From positions 1-64,000 of the forward strand of contig JAJEKV010000472.1 of assembly GCA_021234155.1 (NCBI GenBank): a stretch of DNA of 64,000 nucleotides. Reading direction: 5' to 3'. Below, one piece after another: positions 1-10,170 of this stretch; positions within the stretch are counted from its first letter, which is position 1; each line of letters starts with the position of its first letter. A program made the translations under genes and the position numbers. This stretch comes from Isoetes taiwanensis. Its lineage: Eukaryota; Streptophyta; Lycopodiopsida; Isoetales; Isoetaceae. The notes under the pieces are model-generated. The model was not told where the DNA came from. It was given only the letters and a program-made list of their open reading frames with translations, and made no database searches.

Positions 1-1156
1 TCCCGTCCGTCCATAGGGTTGCGACCAGGTTTCTGTCGTTCGTTTTAGGGCAGGTCACTGGCATTCTCAAACGTGGTCTCAGCAGCAAGCAGCAGATGGC
101 GTCGAAATATGGTTAATGATTCGAGATAGAAGAATCGCTGGGCAGCGGCAGATGGCAGAATCAGCGGCAGCAGCAGCAATCGTGGCAGAATCGTGAGCAG
201 GAACTTGCCGACATAGCCATAACCTGTGATGTATAAATAGGTCGGACTTAGTGGCGATGTTTCAGAAGCGGATCTCAGAGTTTTTTTCGTCGACAAAGCT
301 TTTCTGTGAATTTCTTAGTTTGCTGTAGCAGAGAAGTCAGATTACGATTGGGAAAGGTATGCTCTCTCGTCCAGATATGTAGAGTATGTCTTCACTGGCT
401 TGTGCATTCATTTTGCATGCTTTATGGTATTAGTTGCAGATCTAGATAATCCTTCAAGTTTTAGATAGACCATTGAACTGGTCCAATGAGATGGTCCTTC
501 TGAACTGAGGAGCACAGTCCATGTGCCCCAGGTATCAGAGGGCAAGGATACAGGGACATTAACCTGGGATTTTGCAATAAATCCATGGCCTCTAGAGCTA
601 TTCTTTTTGTGCATTAGGCTATTTCCTTGCATGCTTCCTTTCTTTTGAAATAGCAAATCGGATCCTGGACACTGATAAAAAGACAATGTTGAAACTTTAC
701 AAAAACGAGTTAAGCTGGGCAAGGTAATGGCAGCAGATTGCATGCATGATCCATTTGGAGCAATGGGCCTATTAGAAAGCATACTATGGCAAGCTGACAT
801 GCTTGTTAGTTCGATATAGAGGTAGCCAGCCGGCTGTTACAGTAGTTGGACCGTTTGACTCTATTTATGTGCGGTAGAGAAAGGCTTCACGTAAAGGTGC
901 AGTCTTGGGAAAACTTTTTTAATATTTCAAGCCAATGGATTTTTAAGACAATGGATATACTCTTCTTTGTATCAAAAACCCATTCTGTTGATTCTTCATT
1001 ACCTGCCACTTCCTTTTAACTTTGCTTTCTTCGATAAAGGAGATTGATACATGAATTATGTGACAATGTACCATTTGTATGGGTCTGTGTTCTCTGGCTC
1101 CAAATGATACCTTGCAGGATTATCCTTCTTAGTGGTTTCAGGTATTAGTTTCAACT
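1..1156. other. Host intergenic DNA, no gene recognised
   Basis: AT-rich sequence. The longest reverse-strand frame (408-800) has no domain that I recognise and no family-like composition. No RNA gene or repeat was identified here. Confidence 0.4.
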
Positions 1157-1350
1157 TTAAACGAAGAAGCTATGATGGTTCACCTCTGCAATAATGGGCT
1201 TCATCCAAATGCTACTTTTGGACAATATTATTGCTCTAGTGTTTGCCAAATGTGCAAACATTTGTGATGCTCAAGAAGCATTCAACAGATTGCTTCAACG
1301 AAATGAGTATCCCTGGACTTCTTTCCTATTAGGATTCGCTGCTTCGTCTG
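1157..1350 (+). pseudogene. PPR (pentatricopeptide repeat) gene relic
   Basis: Two adjacent frames together resemble one PLS-class PPR repeat. One frame reads EEAMMVHLCNNGLHPNATFG. About 50 bases on, another frame reads VFAKCANICDAQEAFNRLL and then WTSFLLGFA, which matches the usual plant pattern of MYAKCG..DAQ.VFN followed by W...I.G.A. Plant PPR proteins bind organellar RNA; nothing here could still do that, because the frame changes and no long ORF surrounds it. A related scrap lies beyond the retroelement at 40053-40400, so the two may come from one old locus. The family call rests on pattern only. Confidence 0.45.
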
Positions 1351-1811
1351 CAAAGATTATTTTAGATCATTCTGATATTGGGCATTTGCCGAAGATGCTT
1401 ATATCTAAGTTACTTGCAGGTGGATATGGGCTAACGTCTTCTGCATTAGTTTCACTAAATCTTACCATTATTTGCTGGTATATTAACATGATGCAGTGGA
1501 TCAGGGACAAAAATGTATAATACAAAGCCAAGGCAGACATGAAAAGGTGATTGGTTGACCATATTCGTGTTTTTTTCATTTGCAAATTTATAGCTTTTAT
1601 GCGAAAGATATTTCATTTGTTTTCAGGAGCTCTAGAAAGTCTTGGAGCTCTAGCAAGTCTTGGAGCTCTGTTCCTTTTTATGAATGTTTTGATGGATGTT
1701 AATTTTGGTTTTAACATGTATTTATAACTTTAAAATTTGGCAGTTTCAATAGAGCAGCTGGGGTAATGCAGTGCTATCAGAGCGAGCAACATCATACTTG
1801 GATTGTTGCAG

Positions 1812-1929
1812 GTATCTTCTAGAAACTGTGCGCTACACATGGGAAGTTTGGCACTTGATCAAGTAACTTTACAATTGTCTAATCAATACGCAATTGATTT
1901 CTTTGTTAACTTAGTGCCATTGGCAACTG
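1812..1929 (+). other. Candidate exon of an unknown host gene
   Basis: An open segment of 118 bp is bounded by a good acceptor (TTGTTGCAG ending at 1811) and a good donor (GTGAGT at 1930). It translates as VSSRNCALHMGSLALDQVTL and continues open. I do not recognise the protein and no partner exon was found. It could be chance. Confidence 0.25.
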
Positions 1930-2243
1930 GTGAGTACTGCATTACATTATGTATTATTGTGCACTTCTTGCAAATTCTATCATTTCCAGGCATGAGAATT
2001 TTCTTTGATATATATATTCTCTTGGTTGCTAAGAGGAGAAGTTATGCTTCCAGAATTATGTAGGTAGGTAGCTTAGGAATATATTAAGAACAAAGAGACT
2101 TTGTAGGCAAACGGAGCACTCCAAAAGAAATATGTTTAGAAACAGAACTCTTCTCCTCAAACAATTTGCATTCCATTATGTTCTGCAGTCTTTCCTTCAC
2201 GAGCAGGACTTGAATCCTTGAATCATATAACCTAGCACGATCA

Positions 2244-2364
2244 CAATTGCTCATATAGAACCACCATCACATCCTTGGACCGCCATCACACCCATGATCC
2301 CTTAAAATAAAATCAAATATGGATTGTCAATTGCTCATATAGAACCACCATCACATCCTTGGAC
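2244..2364. repeat. 84-bp tandem duplication interrupted by the Ty3 insertion
   Basis: The sequence beginning CAATTGCTCATATAGAACC at 2244 starts again at 2328, a period of 84 bp. The second copy stops at 2364, where the LTR begins, and resumes after the downstream LTR at 39399-39445 with only a base or so changed. The duplication therefore predates the retrotransposon, which landed 37 bp into copy 2. Confidence 0.85.
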
Positions 2365-4042
2365 TGTGACGTTCCAGCACAGTATACGGTCCCAGGACGT
2401 ATACTGTACTGCCCCGTCACGCGTACACGCCATCCCGACTGACGTGTACGCCGACATATAGCCAAGTGGGTAGCCCTAGGGGGCAACTTGCTAGAAATGT
2501 GCATTGGCATTAATGTGCACATTTACCAATGTACACATTAATGTGGGCACACATTTCCATATGGACACCTTATGCCAAGTGGGCCATACCCATAGGTGCA
2601 ATTAATGTGCACATTTTCCAATGTGCACCTTCATTAATGTGCACACATTTCCATGTGGGCACATTTTGCCACCTAACCATTAATGGCAAGTGGGCCCATT
2701 CCTAATTATCCCACATGCCAAAAGGGGATAATTGGAAACCCTAACCAACCCCCATGTCTATTTAGGAGGGGAAACCCTAACTTGCCCAATTTCGTTTCTA
2801 GGGCTTTAGGACTCCGTTTTGGCTGCCTCAAGAGCCAAAACCGCATCCTGCAGAACCGCCTCGAGTGAACTGCACCTTTAGTTTCCCTTGATTCGAAAGT
2901 GTTTCAAACAGGATGGTCGAGCTCAGTCGGGAGGAGTCCCTCAAGGATGGGTATTTAGGCAATTTAATAGCTTAAACCCTCTTTTAGTCATAAAATCAAG
3001 AGGTTTAGCCTATTAAATTGCTCATAGCAGCCTTCTAGATCTCTAGATACCAGACTCTAGCTAAAGAACCTAACTCTATGATATAGATTAGATCTTGTTC
3101 TTTAGCTCTCTTATGATGTATGTGGATGATGTATCTCTATGAATTCCTTGTATTGGGAAGGGGGGTAGAGACCTAAAGCTTGGTAGTGGATGCTCCTAGA
3201 TTAGCCTCTCTAGCACCATATAGATTCGGCCTGTGCACAAGAGCCACACCGGGATGTAGGTGAAGGGGCCAGACTGGCTGAGAAAGAGGTTCATGTCCCG
3301 ACTCTTGAACGATCCCTACGGTGTGTAAAGCCCCACCGGGGGATCATTGTGACTAGGTCTAATGGCTTGCCACTGCGTGTGGGCAAGGTATGGGCTCGAC
3401 ACCCGTGAAGTGGTGTTCACTTTCCAGTGGGTTCCGTCGAATACGGGCAGTGGCCCTCTAGTCACCTTGAGTGAGCATGTAGATCTCTGGAGGGAGTGAT
3501 CCCACCGCATTATCGGGGCGGGAGGATGAGCCTGTGAGTAGCCCTTTGGCTATGCATCCCGTGCGGGCTAGGCCAAAGTCCCGACACTTTTTCGCACCAC
3601 TCGCAAAGTGTGCATGTGAGGGGCGGATGGAGTGGACAACCCTAAGCCATGTTCATATGCCAGCCCAATCCATTGCCATGAATTTCGGCCCGCAATGACT
3701 CGAGACCCAAGCCGCCACCATCCCCTTGAGCTCCTGAGCCCCGGTAGGATTCCCTATGTGATGTGCCGATCTTTGTCGATGCAGATATGTGGAGGACCAT
3801 CCTTCGTAATGGTCATATGATGTTGATGTATGTGCTACCGACATGTATGTTTACGCCCGCAGCCTAGGTAGGCCCCGAGGGAGGCGGGGTGCAATGACCC
3901 CTTCACTCTTCCCACCGGCACCCGCAATCCACGGATGATGTCATGTGAAGGGCCCCAGATTAGCATGGAGTCTGGTATGGGGGATGAACTCCCCGCTTGT
4001 ATACCGGTGAGTGCGCCGATACTGACAGTAGGGGACGCCACG
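2365..4042 (+). repeat. 5' LTR
   Basis: It starts TGTGACGTTC directly after the TSD TGGAC and ends just before the primer-binding site. It aligns over its whole length with 37723-39393. The 3' border is set by comparison and is uncertain by 1-3 bases. Mismatches with the other LTR cluster at CAG/CTG and CG-rich spots; long AT-rich parts are identical. It contains repeated ATTAATGTGCACA-type motifs around 2510-2650. Confidence 0.92.
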
Positions 4043-4043
4043 C

Positions 4044-4056
4044 TGGTATCGTGAGC
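4044..4056 (+). other. Primer-binding site, initiator Met tRNA type
   Basis: The sequence reads TGGTATCGTGAGC. The common plant retroelement PBS complementary to initiator tRNA-Met is TGGTATCAGAGC. The only difference is CAG read as CGTG, the same replacement seen in other repeats of this window. The position, 1-2 bases after the LTR end, is as expected. Confidence 0.85.
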
Positions 4057-4246
4057 AATGTTCTTGGTGACCAAGAGCAAAGCACCGCCATATTCCCAAA
4101 AGAGCACTAACTTGATAGGATCCTTAAACCCGAAAAATGAGAAATTTTTTTTTCTCATTTTTGTAGTTATGCTAAGCTAGTAAATGCAGTTAAAAATGAA
4201 TAAAAATGTAAAAAGACTAAAATTGGTGAGCCAACATCCGTGTAGG

Positions 4247-4313
4247 GTTCACACGCCACGCGCAGACCGAAAACGAGATTCTCAAAATCGGGTCGGGCTT
4301 AACGCGGTGAGAC
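4247..4313. repeat. Quasi-palindromic repeat, copy A
   Basis: This is the most diverged of four ~67-bp copies. Its core is GAGATTCTCAAAATCGGG, with outer arms of the form GTTCACACG and GCGGTGAGAC. It lies in the retroelement leader between the PBS and accessory ORF1. Confidence 0.7.
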
Positions 4314-4435
4314 ATTCAAATTTTGACACCAAAAAGTTGTAAATTACAAAGAAAATAACTTGATAATTCTAAATTTAAGCTAAAAATCAGTAGAATTAGC
4401 ATGTTACATATTAATTTAATAGTGGGTCCCACCAT

Positions 4436-4503
4436 GTCTCACCACGTCGGCGCTACCAGACGATTTTGAGATTCTCAAAATCGGGCCGGGCTAACGGTGA
4501 GAC
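4436..4503. repeat. Quasi-palindromic repeat, copy B
   Basis: Outer arms GTCTCACCACGT and ACGGTGAGAC surround an inner palindrome GATTTTGAGATTCTCAAAATC. It lies about 80 bp upstream of the TATA box of accessory ORF1. Confidence 0.8.
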
Positions 4504-4580
4504 CTTTGCTTAATTAGGGGTTTTAGATGTTTTAAGCAACCCAAAAAGGTAGTTTAAAAGTTGACCTAAAATTTGGCCCC

Positions 4581-4588
4581 TATAAATA
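4581..4588 (+). promoter_or_regulatory. Internal TATA box of accessory ORF1
   Basis: TATAAATA sits in a GC-richer stretch, about 105 bp before the ORF1 start codon at 4688/4691. It lies outside the LTR, so it may be a second, internal promoter in the retroelement. Function is inferred from sequence and spacing only. Confidence 0.5.
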
Positions 4589-4687
4589 GACCCAGACCCC
4601 TCCCATTTTCGTGCTCTTCCTTAGGAACTCGCCGGACTCGCCAAAGGCGATCTTTCGGGCGCTTTAGTCCGATCGGCAAACCGCCAA

Positions 4688-6171
4688 ATGATGGCCCGCA
4701 CCAAACAAACTGCAAGGAAGCCTAGACGAAGCGGATCCTCCAGCGCCAGCGGCTCCGGCCTCTTTCAGAGAGTCCTTCGAGAACGCCTTCTCCATGAAGG
4801 CGAATCTTCTTCGAGCGAGGAAGCAGGATCGGACCGGAGTGACCGTACAGAGCTCGTAGGGGACGACCGGCCGGATATCATGCAACAAATCCTCGAGGAG
4901 ATTGCACAAGAGGAGGGAAGAAGCGGGGAGCAGCAGGAGCAGGCGGACCAATCAACAGCCCAGGAGAAACCCCAGGCTGAGACCCACCTGCAGGAAGAAC
5001 AGGGAAGAGAAGAGGAGCAGCAGCCAACACTCAGCCCCGCGGAAGAAGCCGACCTTGCACGCTTCATCAGCAAGTATGAAGCTAAAGAGCCACGGAGCAG
5101 AGGGACTAAGAGGAAGGGAAGACGACCCAACCACAGCCACAAATGAGCCCAAGAAGAGGAAGGCCAAAGCCATAAAAGCGGGCAAAAGGAAAGTGGTGAA
5201 GGTCGGGAAGCGAGCAGTGGGCCCCGTCATCAATGAGCCGTCAGGTGAAGAGACCCCGCCTTCGACCGACGACTCGGACGACGATTATGTCCCCAACGGG
5301 TGAAAGCATGCTAGGGTGTACCATCTAAAGTACTTTTTAGGGAGTGCGAAACTACCCAGAAAAGTACCCAGCACTGGGTACTGGGAACTTGCATAATGTC
5401 GCAATAAATAATAAGTTTGAGAGTTAATTCATTTATTTTAGTCTCTAATAGTATTGTTATCCTGTAGTACTATAGATTGACATGTTATTGACCTTCAATG
5501 CAAAAACTTTCGATTGATTTTAATGGAGAGAAAAACTAGAAAGTATCATTTTTAAAAGTACCCAATGTGGGTACTTTTGAGGGTTCCAAAAGTGGTACAC
5601 CGTAGCATGCTTTTACCCCAACACAGAGGGGGCAAGCTCTTCGAGAACCCCGGTCGCAGAGAAGGAGGTACCCGAGCAGGTGACGCCTGATGGGCAGCAG
5701 CCTGGACAACCGCAGAAGCCCCCACCATTCCCGACGTGGGACAGAGTCAAAGCCCCGCGGCCGCAACGGGAAGCTTATGTGATAGACCCCGTAAAGGTCT
5801 ATCAGAAGAGGATCAAGGAGCACAACGCTTACATGGCGAAGTGGGAGGCCTACAATGCTTATTACCAGGAGCACAGGGTGAGAACAATCGAAGGCGGACA
5901 TCCGACAAGAAGCCAAACATTGAAGCCGCCACCACCCAGGCCTAAGCCTCCCAGAGCACCAGGGAAGAAGCGAAGCAAGAAGAAGAGGTCGGAGGACAGA
6001 GCTCTCAAGGAAACCGGCACTTCCGTAAGAGTTACACGGACTTTGATCCTCGGGCACCGTTCCAACGCTTGGTCCGGTGAAGTCATGCAGAGTGCACAAC
6101 GGACATTACGAGTAGTAACCGACGAGATGTTTGCGAGCAGCTTACAGGAGGGGGCCGGAGGCTTAAAATAG
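4688..6171 (+). pseudogene. Retroelement accessory ORF1 with histone H3-like N-terminus
   Basis: The ORF starts MMARTKQTARKPRRSG. From the second Met this is identical to histone H3 through K9 (ARTKQTARK), then diverges at H3 Ser10 (Pro here). An acidic and Ser/Glu/Gln-rich middle follows. Next is a Lys-rich tract, KKRKAKAIKAGKRKVVKVGK, at about 5150-5205, which resembles histone H1-like tails, and then an acidic end. The coding sense changes frame near 5100 and is then interrupted by a MITE at 5298-5618. It resumes in the ORF ending at 6171, with Pro-rich and basic KKRSKKKRS segments. No capsid, zinc-knuckle or enzyme motif is visible. I know no family for the whole protein. It has its own TATA box upstream and lies before the real gag. 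A chromatin-targeting or reader-decoy role is inference. Confidence 0.7.
5298..5618. mobile_element. 321-bp MITE, copy 1
   Basis: Terminal inverted repeats have the form GGGTRAAAGCATGYTAGGG. The flanking duplication is CAAC (5294-5297 and 5619-5622). The interior is AT-rich and non-coding and contains GTACCCAG/CTGGGTAC inverted motifs. It is homologous, in opposite orientation, to 25507-25828. Removing it rejoins the ORF1 reading frame near DDYVPN. The termini resemble those of the 23-kb transposon. Confidence 0.9.
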
Positions 6172-6427
6172 TGCAAAGATTTTGAAGATTCACGGCCCGC
6201 ATAAAGACAAGACACGCCAAGAGGGTTACCCTCATGAGGCGGGACATGTATCTTGTTGTGCACATCAAGGGAGAACGCCTTGAGACTTTTGTAAATAACA
6301 GAAATTTTGTTAATATAAAGAATTTTGTGGATAAATAATGTGTCTAATCTAGCTTAATTAAGTCAAGTTATAGAATTCTAGCTTTTGTTTTGATAAAATT
6401 GGAGTTTTTAAACAAAATTGAGACGAT

Positions 6428-6492
6428 GTCTCACGTCGCGCCAGGACAGATTTTGAGATTCTCAAAATCGGGCTGGGCGCAACGTGTGAGAC
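6428..6492. repeat. Quasi-palindromic repeat, copy C
   Basis: Arms GTCTCACGTCGCGCC and GGCGCAACGTGTGAGAC surround the core GATTTTGAGATTCTCAAAATC. It is nearly identical to copy D, 197 bp downstream. Confidence 0.85.
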
Positions 6493-6624
6493 CATGCCCA
6501 AAAGTGCCCAAAACAGCTCCAAATCGACCAAATAAGGGGTCAATTCTGCCTAACTCGACGAGTTTAGTGGAATTACAGCCTTAAACCACCCAAATTGATT
6601 AAGTCTAACCCAATTAGGGCCCAT

Positions 6625-6691
6625 GTCTCACACGTCGCGCCAGGACAGAAAATGAGATTCTCAAAATCGGTCTGGGCGCAACGTGTGAGAC
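6625..6691. repeat. Quasi-palindromic repeat, copy D
   Basis: Arms GTCTCACACGTCGCGCC and GGCGCAACGTGTGAGAC form a near-perfect inverted repeat around a GAGATTCTC centre. Confidence 0.85.
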
Positions 6692-6872
6692 CTCGTGTCA
6701 TTTTCTTCACCAAATGATCTCCAGTTTGCTGCAATAGGTTCATTAGTGTTCTTAGCATGCTTTAAACCAAAAAAATTAGCCTCCAAACACTGAATTGCAC
6801 CTCCTAATAGGTCAGAATCGCCCAACGCCAGTGAATTCTAGGTCATCCAAAAATTAGGGTTTTTCACTTTTC

Positions 6873-6878
6873 TATAAA
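6873..6878 (+). promoter_or_regulatory. Internal TATA box of accessory ORF2
   Basis: TATAAA lies about 120 bp upstream of the ATG at 6996. The arrangement parallels that at 4581, so this element may carry two internal transcription units. Confidence 0.4.
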
Positions 6879-6995
6879 CAGGGCCCATCACTTTTCATTG
6901 GGCACCCTGCAAGTTTGCTCTCCACTGCTTAGGCGATCTTCCAGCTCCCTGAGGCGCTTCTGCATCCGTCTGTTATCCCCTTCTTCGCTAGATCA

Positions 6996-7657
6996 ATGGC
7001 CACTGCTGACTTCACGCTGATGGTAATACAAGGTGCCCCATGCCGCTGGAGGCAGATGTCAATGACATCTTCCAAGTCTTCGGCAAAGAAATTGACATCC
7101 AAGCTACGCTAAATGCAACCCCAGCATATAGGCAAGTGCTAGCAGAGTTTCAAGCTAGGGTAGGACCTTCCCTAGTTCAGGTTCCCCCTTGCATAGGCTT
7201 TTTTTTTTTTTTTTTTTGAGAGAAAGAAGTTTTTTAGTCATTAATTATTGAAAACAATTACATAATGTCATAAGTATCTCCATTGCATAGGCTATTTTGT
7301 TCCCCGCCCATCACTTCAAGCAGCCTTGGGGGATGTCCCCAACATCGCCAAGTACCTGACCAACAAAGCGCAAAGGCTGCCAGACTACATGGTCCCGGGA
7401 CAAACCAACAGACCAAGTACTTCTCCTACAATCATGCCTTAGCCATCTTCTTATCCCACCGCGTCGTAAAAACCCAATGGGGCAACCTCTATCCCCTCCG
7501 GATGGAGGTGGACCCCATAGCAGTGCAAGCAGAAGAGCAGATGCTTTTGCAGTACCAGCAAGAGCAGGAACGAGAAGACGAAGAAGAAGAGGAGTCCGAC
7601 GACAATAAGTACACGGAGCTCGACTCAGAGGAGGAACGGCAACAAGCGAGCGGGTGA
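6996..7657 (+). pseudogene. Retroelement accessory ORF2, unknown function
   Basis: It starts MATADFTLM. A frame change near 7035 leads to a readable segment (DVNDIFQVFGKEIDIQATL and on through LAEFQARVGPSLVQVPP). That segment continues across the 83-bp inserted scrap at 7200-7282 into a frame ending with an acidic tail, EREDEEEEESDDNKY. With the scrap removed, the frame is continuous across the target site, which supports past coding. I recognise no family and see no catalytic motif. About 220 residues are implied. It lies between ORF1 and gag on the same strand. Confidence 0.5.
7200..7282 (-). mobile_element. 83-bp 5'-truncated retroposed insertion
   Basis: A run of about 19 T (a poly-A tail on the minus strand) is followed by about 65 bp of AT-rich sequence. 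It is flanked by an 11-bp direct repeat, TTGCATAGGCT, at 7189-7199 and 7283-7293. This is the mark of LINE-driven target-primed insertion. The source element is too short to identify. Confidence 0.8.
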
Positions 7658-7689
7658 GATGGTGAACTTCGAAAGCAGAGCCGAGTAAC

Positions 7690-8617
7690 ATCAAGATTGC
7701 TCCCCACTCCTGCTAGGCATCACAAGCCTAGCCCCGATCATCATCAACGGAGAGGAGTATTTACTCCTCGGTGACATCCTTAACCTTCCCCGAAAGTGTG
7801 GAGAGGGAGCTCAGATTGGATGAACTACTCCACCAGCTACGGCAGTCAGACTTGGACGACTTCATCGTCCGGGGAGCCTCGGACTTTCCGCTCCAAGTAA
7901 GGGAAGCCGACACTTACACAGGAGAGTTGACTTCAGACATACAGCCTACGCCAGATCGTGCAAATGATGGAGGAGCAAGAGTCGCCAACGGAGGAGGAGT
8001 TCCCCGCCCTCGTGAACAGATGGGGATCCGTGGGAAGACCACGAGCATTCTAATGCCGGAGACCTTCGACACCACCTCCATCAAGAGGAGAAGGAATCGA
8101 CCTCGCATCTAATCGACACCATAATCGAAGACTCTGTGGAGCTCACCGAGATAGGGGTCGGCGCATCACGCTGGACAAGATAGAGCAGGAGGCCAATCCA
8201 AACGGAGAAGCTTCACGACGACAATGACAAGTCCCCGAGGTACTACCTCCCGCCATCGCTAGATGGTAGAATAGCGGTAATCCACCGCAAGTTCAGCCCC
8301 CAGAGGTGAAGAAGGAGTGTTCATGCCGATTGCACTCTCGGGTAGGCATGCTCGCGATAGCCAAATGTCGACTATCTTGTCCCCGGGTCAAGAGAGCAAT
8401 GGCACTTGACCTCTTCGACTTCGCCATACCCCATCGACGTTAGGCGAGATTGGCGGTCACCGCAGCTCTTACATCCCAATCGCGGTGGTAGAAGATCCGT
8501 GAGAGCCTTGCGTATGCTCGCCGCCAGGCATCATCGAACTTGGGTCATTCGGTAGGAACGGCCCAAGTTAAAAAGTTCCTTGAGGACAACCCGTCTTACC
8601 GGCGATTTCAAGACTAG
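7690..8617 (+). pseudogene. Retroelement accessory ORF3 (fragmented), unknown
   Basis: Several frame segments have coding-like composition. One is LLGITSLAPIIINGEEYLLL (about 7700-7765). Another is the open frame 7771-8112, rich in Arg/Asp/Glu. The last is VKKFLEDNPSYRRFQD, ending with TAG at 8615-8617. They lie in succession on the plus strand before gag, with frame changes between them. No known domain was seen. They could be one accessory protein of about 300 residues or an extended gag leader. Confidence is low. Confidence 0.35.
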
Positions 8618-8777
8618 TTAGACTCTTGATCCCGGAGACTTTTTGTACTAAAATATTATATAATATATATGAATATAATCTCTGTTGCACTTTAAATGTT
8701 TTGTTGATATATTTTGTTACACAATTATGCCAACAAACCATAATCAATGCAAGAGAACAAGTAAAACTAACCATAAA
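8618..8777. other. AT-rich spacer before gag
   Basis: Short AT-rich stretch with AATATTATATAATATATATG, between ORF3 and gag. It resembles a 3' UTR or intron. A possible splice acceptor, TGTGTATGCAG, lies near 8801. Confidence 0.3.
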
Positions 8778-8932
8778 GCCATGAATTAATTGTGTATGCA
8801 GTTAGAGGCCTAGGCTCAAAGCGAAGCCGACAACGCCAGACCTTAGGGAAGAAACGACCCGCCCGCACCACCCCCTAAGAAGGAACTTATTCAAGAAATG
8901 GAACCCATGACCCCGAGAGGAGGAGATATCCC

Positions 8933-10170
8933 GTGATGAGGACGGACCTTGAACAGATAAAGGCTCTATTAGCCGCACAAGCAGGAGCAGGTTCGGTGGG
9001 CAATGCTCAATTGCCACAAGCATCAGCTCGGAAAACGGGAAGGGACAAGAAGAGGAGCAAGAGAAGGAGATCCCCGAGCTCGGATTCCTCCGACTCAAGC
9101 TCAGACTCAGACTCCGACTCTGAGGAAGAGGAAGAGCAGGCCCAGGACCGAACAGATGGAAGGCAAAGGAACACCAAGAGGGAAGGCGAGAAACACCCCG
9201 TGATGGACGACAAAGAGACACTGTGGCCTCCGACTACCGTAAGAAGGTAGATTCCGCGACCGGCAATGTATGGAAGGCCTGAATCGGAACAGCTTCTGGG
9301 AGAACAAGTCAGATTAGAAGTGAGGCATGGTCGGACGAGATGAGTGAGTACGGCAATGCTTATGGCATGAAGGATAAAGACAAAGGAAGAGTGACAACAG
9401 CCAACTTGAAAGGAGCCGCACGGATTTGGTGGAAGGGTTATGCAAAGGCACATGGCTTAGCAGTGGATGCTTGTAAGTTCAGGAAGTTTGCTAAAGCCTT
9501 CAAGCGCCATTACGTCCCGAGGGAACATAAGTCTAGTATGATGCAGCAGTTCTACAGGTTGCAACAAGGCAACAAGTCTGTCCAGAAATATACAGAGGAA
9601 TTCATGAGGTCGAGGTCAGATGTGCCGGGTTGGGGAGAAGCATCGCGTAGAAAGCTATATTGAGGGGCTGAATGAGGAGATCCGCAAGCTTGTGAGGGCA
9701 ATAAACCCTAAGACAAGAGACGTCGGGCAGAGTCCAAGGCTATAAGCTTGCAAGGGACGGACCCGAATAGCGGGCGAGGCAGCAGCATTTCCAGGACAAA
9801 GGCAAGGCGACAGGGAGCTATAGCCCTAGGGCAGCCAGTCCAGGTCCAGCTAGAGCCCCATATGGTGGCAACCAGGGGAAACAGCAGGAGAAGAAGCAGG
9901 TGTCCTTCAAAGACAAGCAGGAGGGGTCAAACTACTCCAAAGCAGTGCGATCCTTTTTGCAGGCGATGCCCAAGGAAAAGAGACAGGAGTGCATAGAAAA
10001 ACAGCTTTTTTGCAAAGTGCTTCCGGCCAAAGCCATAGGAGAAATCGAACCGCCTTTACGCCATGAGTGCAAGCTTAGCGAATTGGGGATTGGGACACTC
10101 TGTCTGACAACGACGGCGAGGAAGGCCGCGACTACATTCAGGGTGAGTGTCATATCTTTGCCGCAATAGA
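8933..10170 (+). pseudogene. gag: Ty3/gypsy gag (capsid), frame-shifted
   Basis: The N-terminal part (8933-9250) is low-complexity: a basic KKRSKRRRSPSSDSSDSS tract followed by Ser/Asp and Glu runs. The capsid domain is clear in the frame 9340-9663: LKGAARIWWKGYAKAHG, then FRKFAKAFKRHYVP, then QQFYRLQQGNKSVQKYTEEF. This is the Ty3-type pattern (A..WW, F...F...F.P, L.QG..SV..Y..EF). The start codon is uncertain and may lie upstream of 8933. After 9663 the frame changes repeatedly. No convincing CCHC zinc knuckle could be read. Gag forms the virus-like particle in the cytoplasm. Confidence 0.8.

Larger units (their letters stand above)
6172..6872. other. Retroelement spacer between ORF1 and ORF2
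   Basis: Non-coding spacer that holds palindromic repeat copies C and D and ends at a TATA box. It mirrors the 4057-4690 leader in content, with palindromes followed by a TATA box and then an ORF. Confidence 0.6.

Noticed and set aside
2500-2700. Multiple ATTAATGTGCACATTT-type motifs considered as an independent mini-element
   Set aside because: They are part of the LTR and recur identically placed in the 3' LTR.
4688-4733. ORF1 as a captured or complete histone H3 gene
   Set aside because: Identity stops after K9; no histone fold, no second tail motif (KAPRKQ) and no further H3 sequence follow. It is a tail mimic, not an H3 gene.
4664-5233. Three reverse-strand open frames opposite ORF1
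   Set aside because: They are Ser/Leu/Cys-rich shadows of a Glu/Lys-rich sense frame and have no domain.
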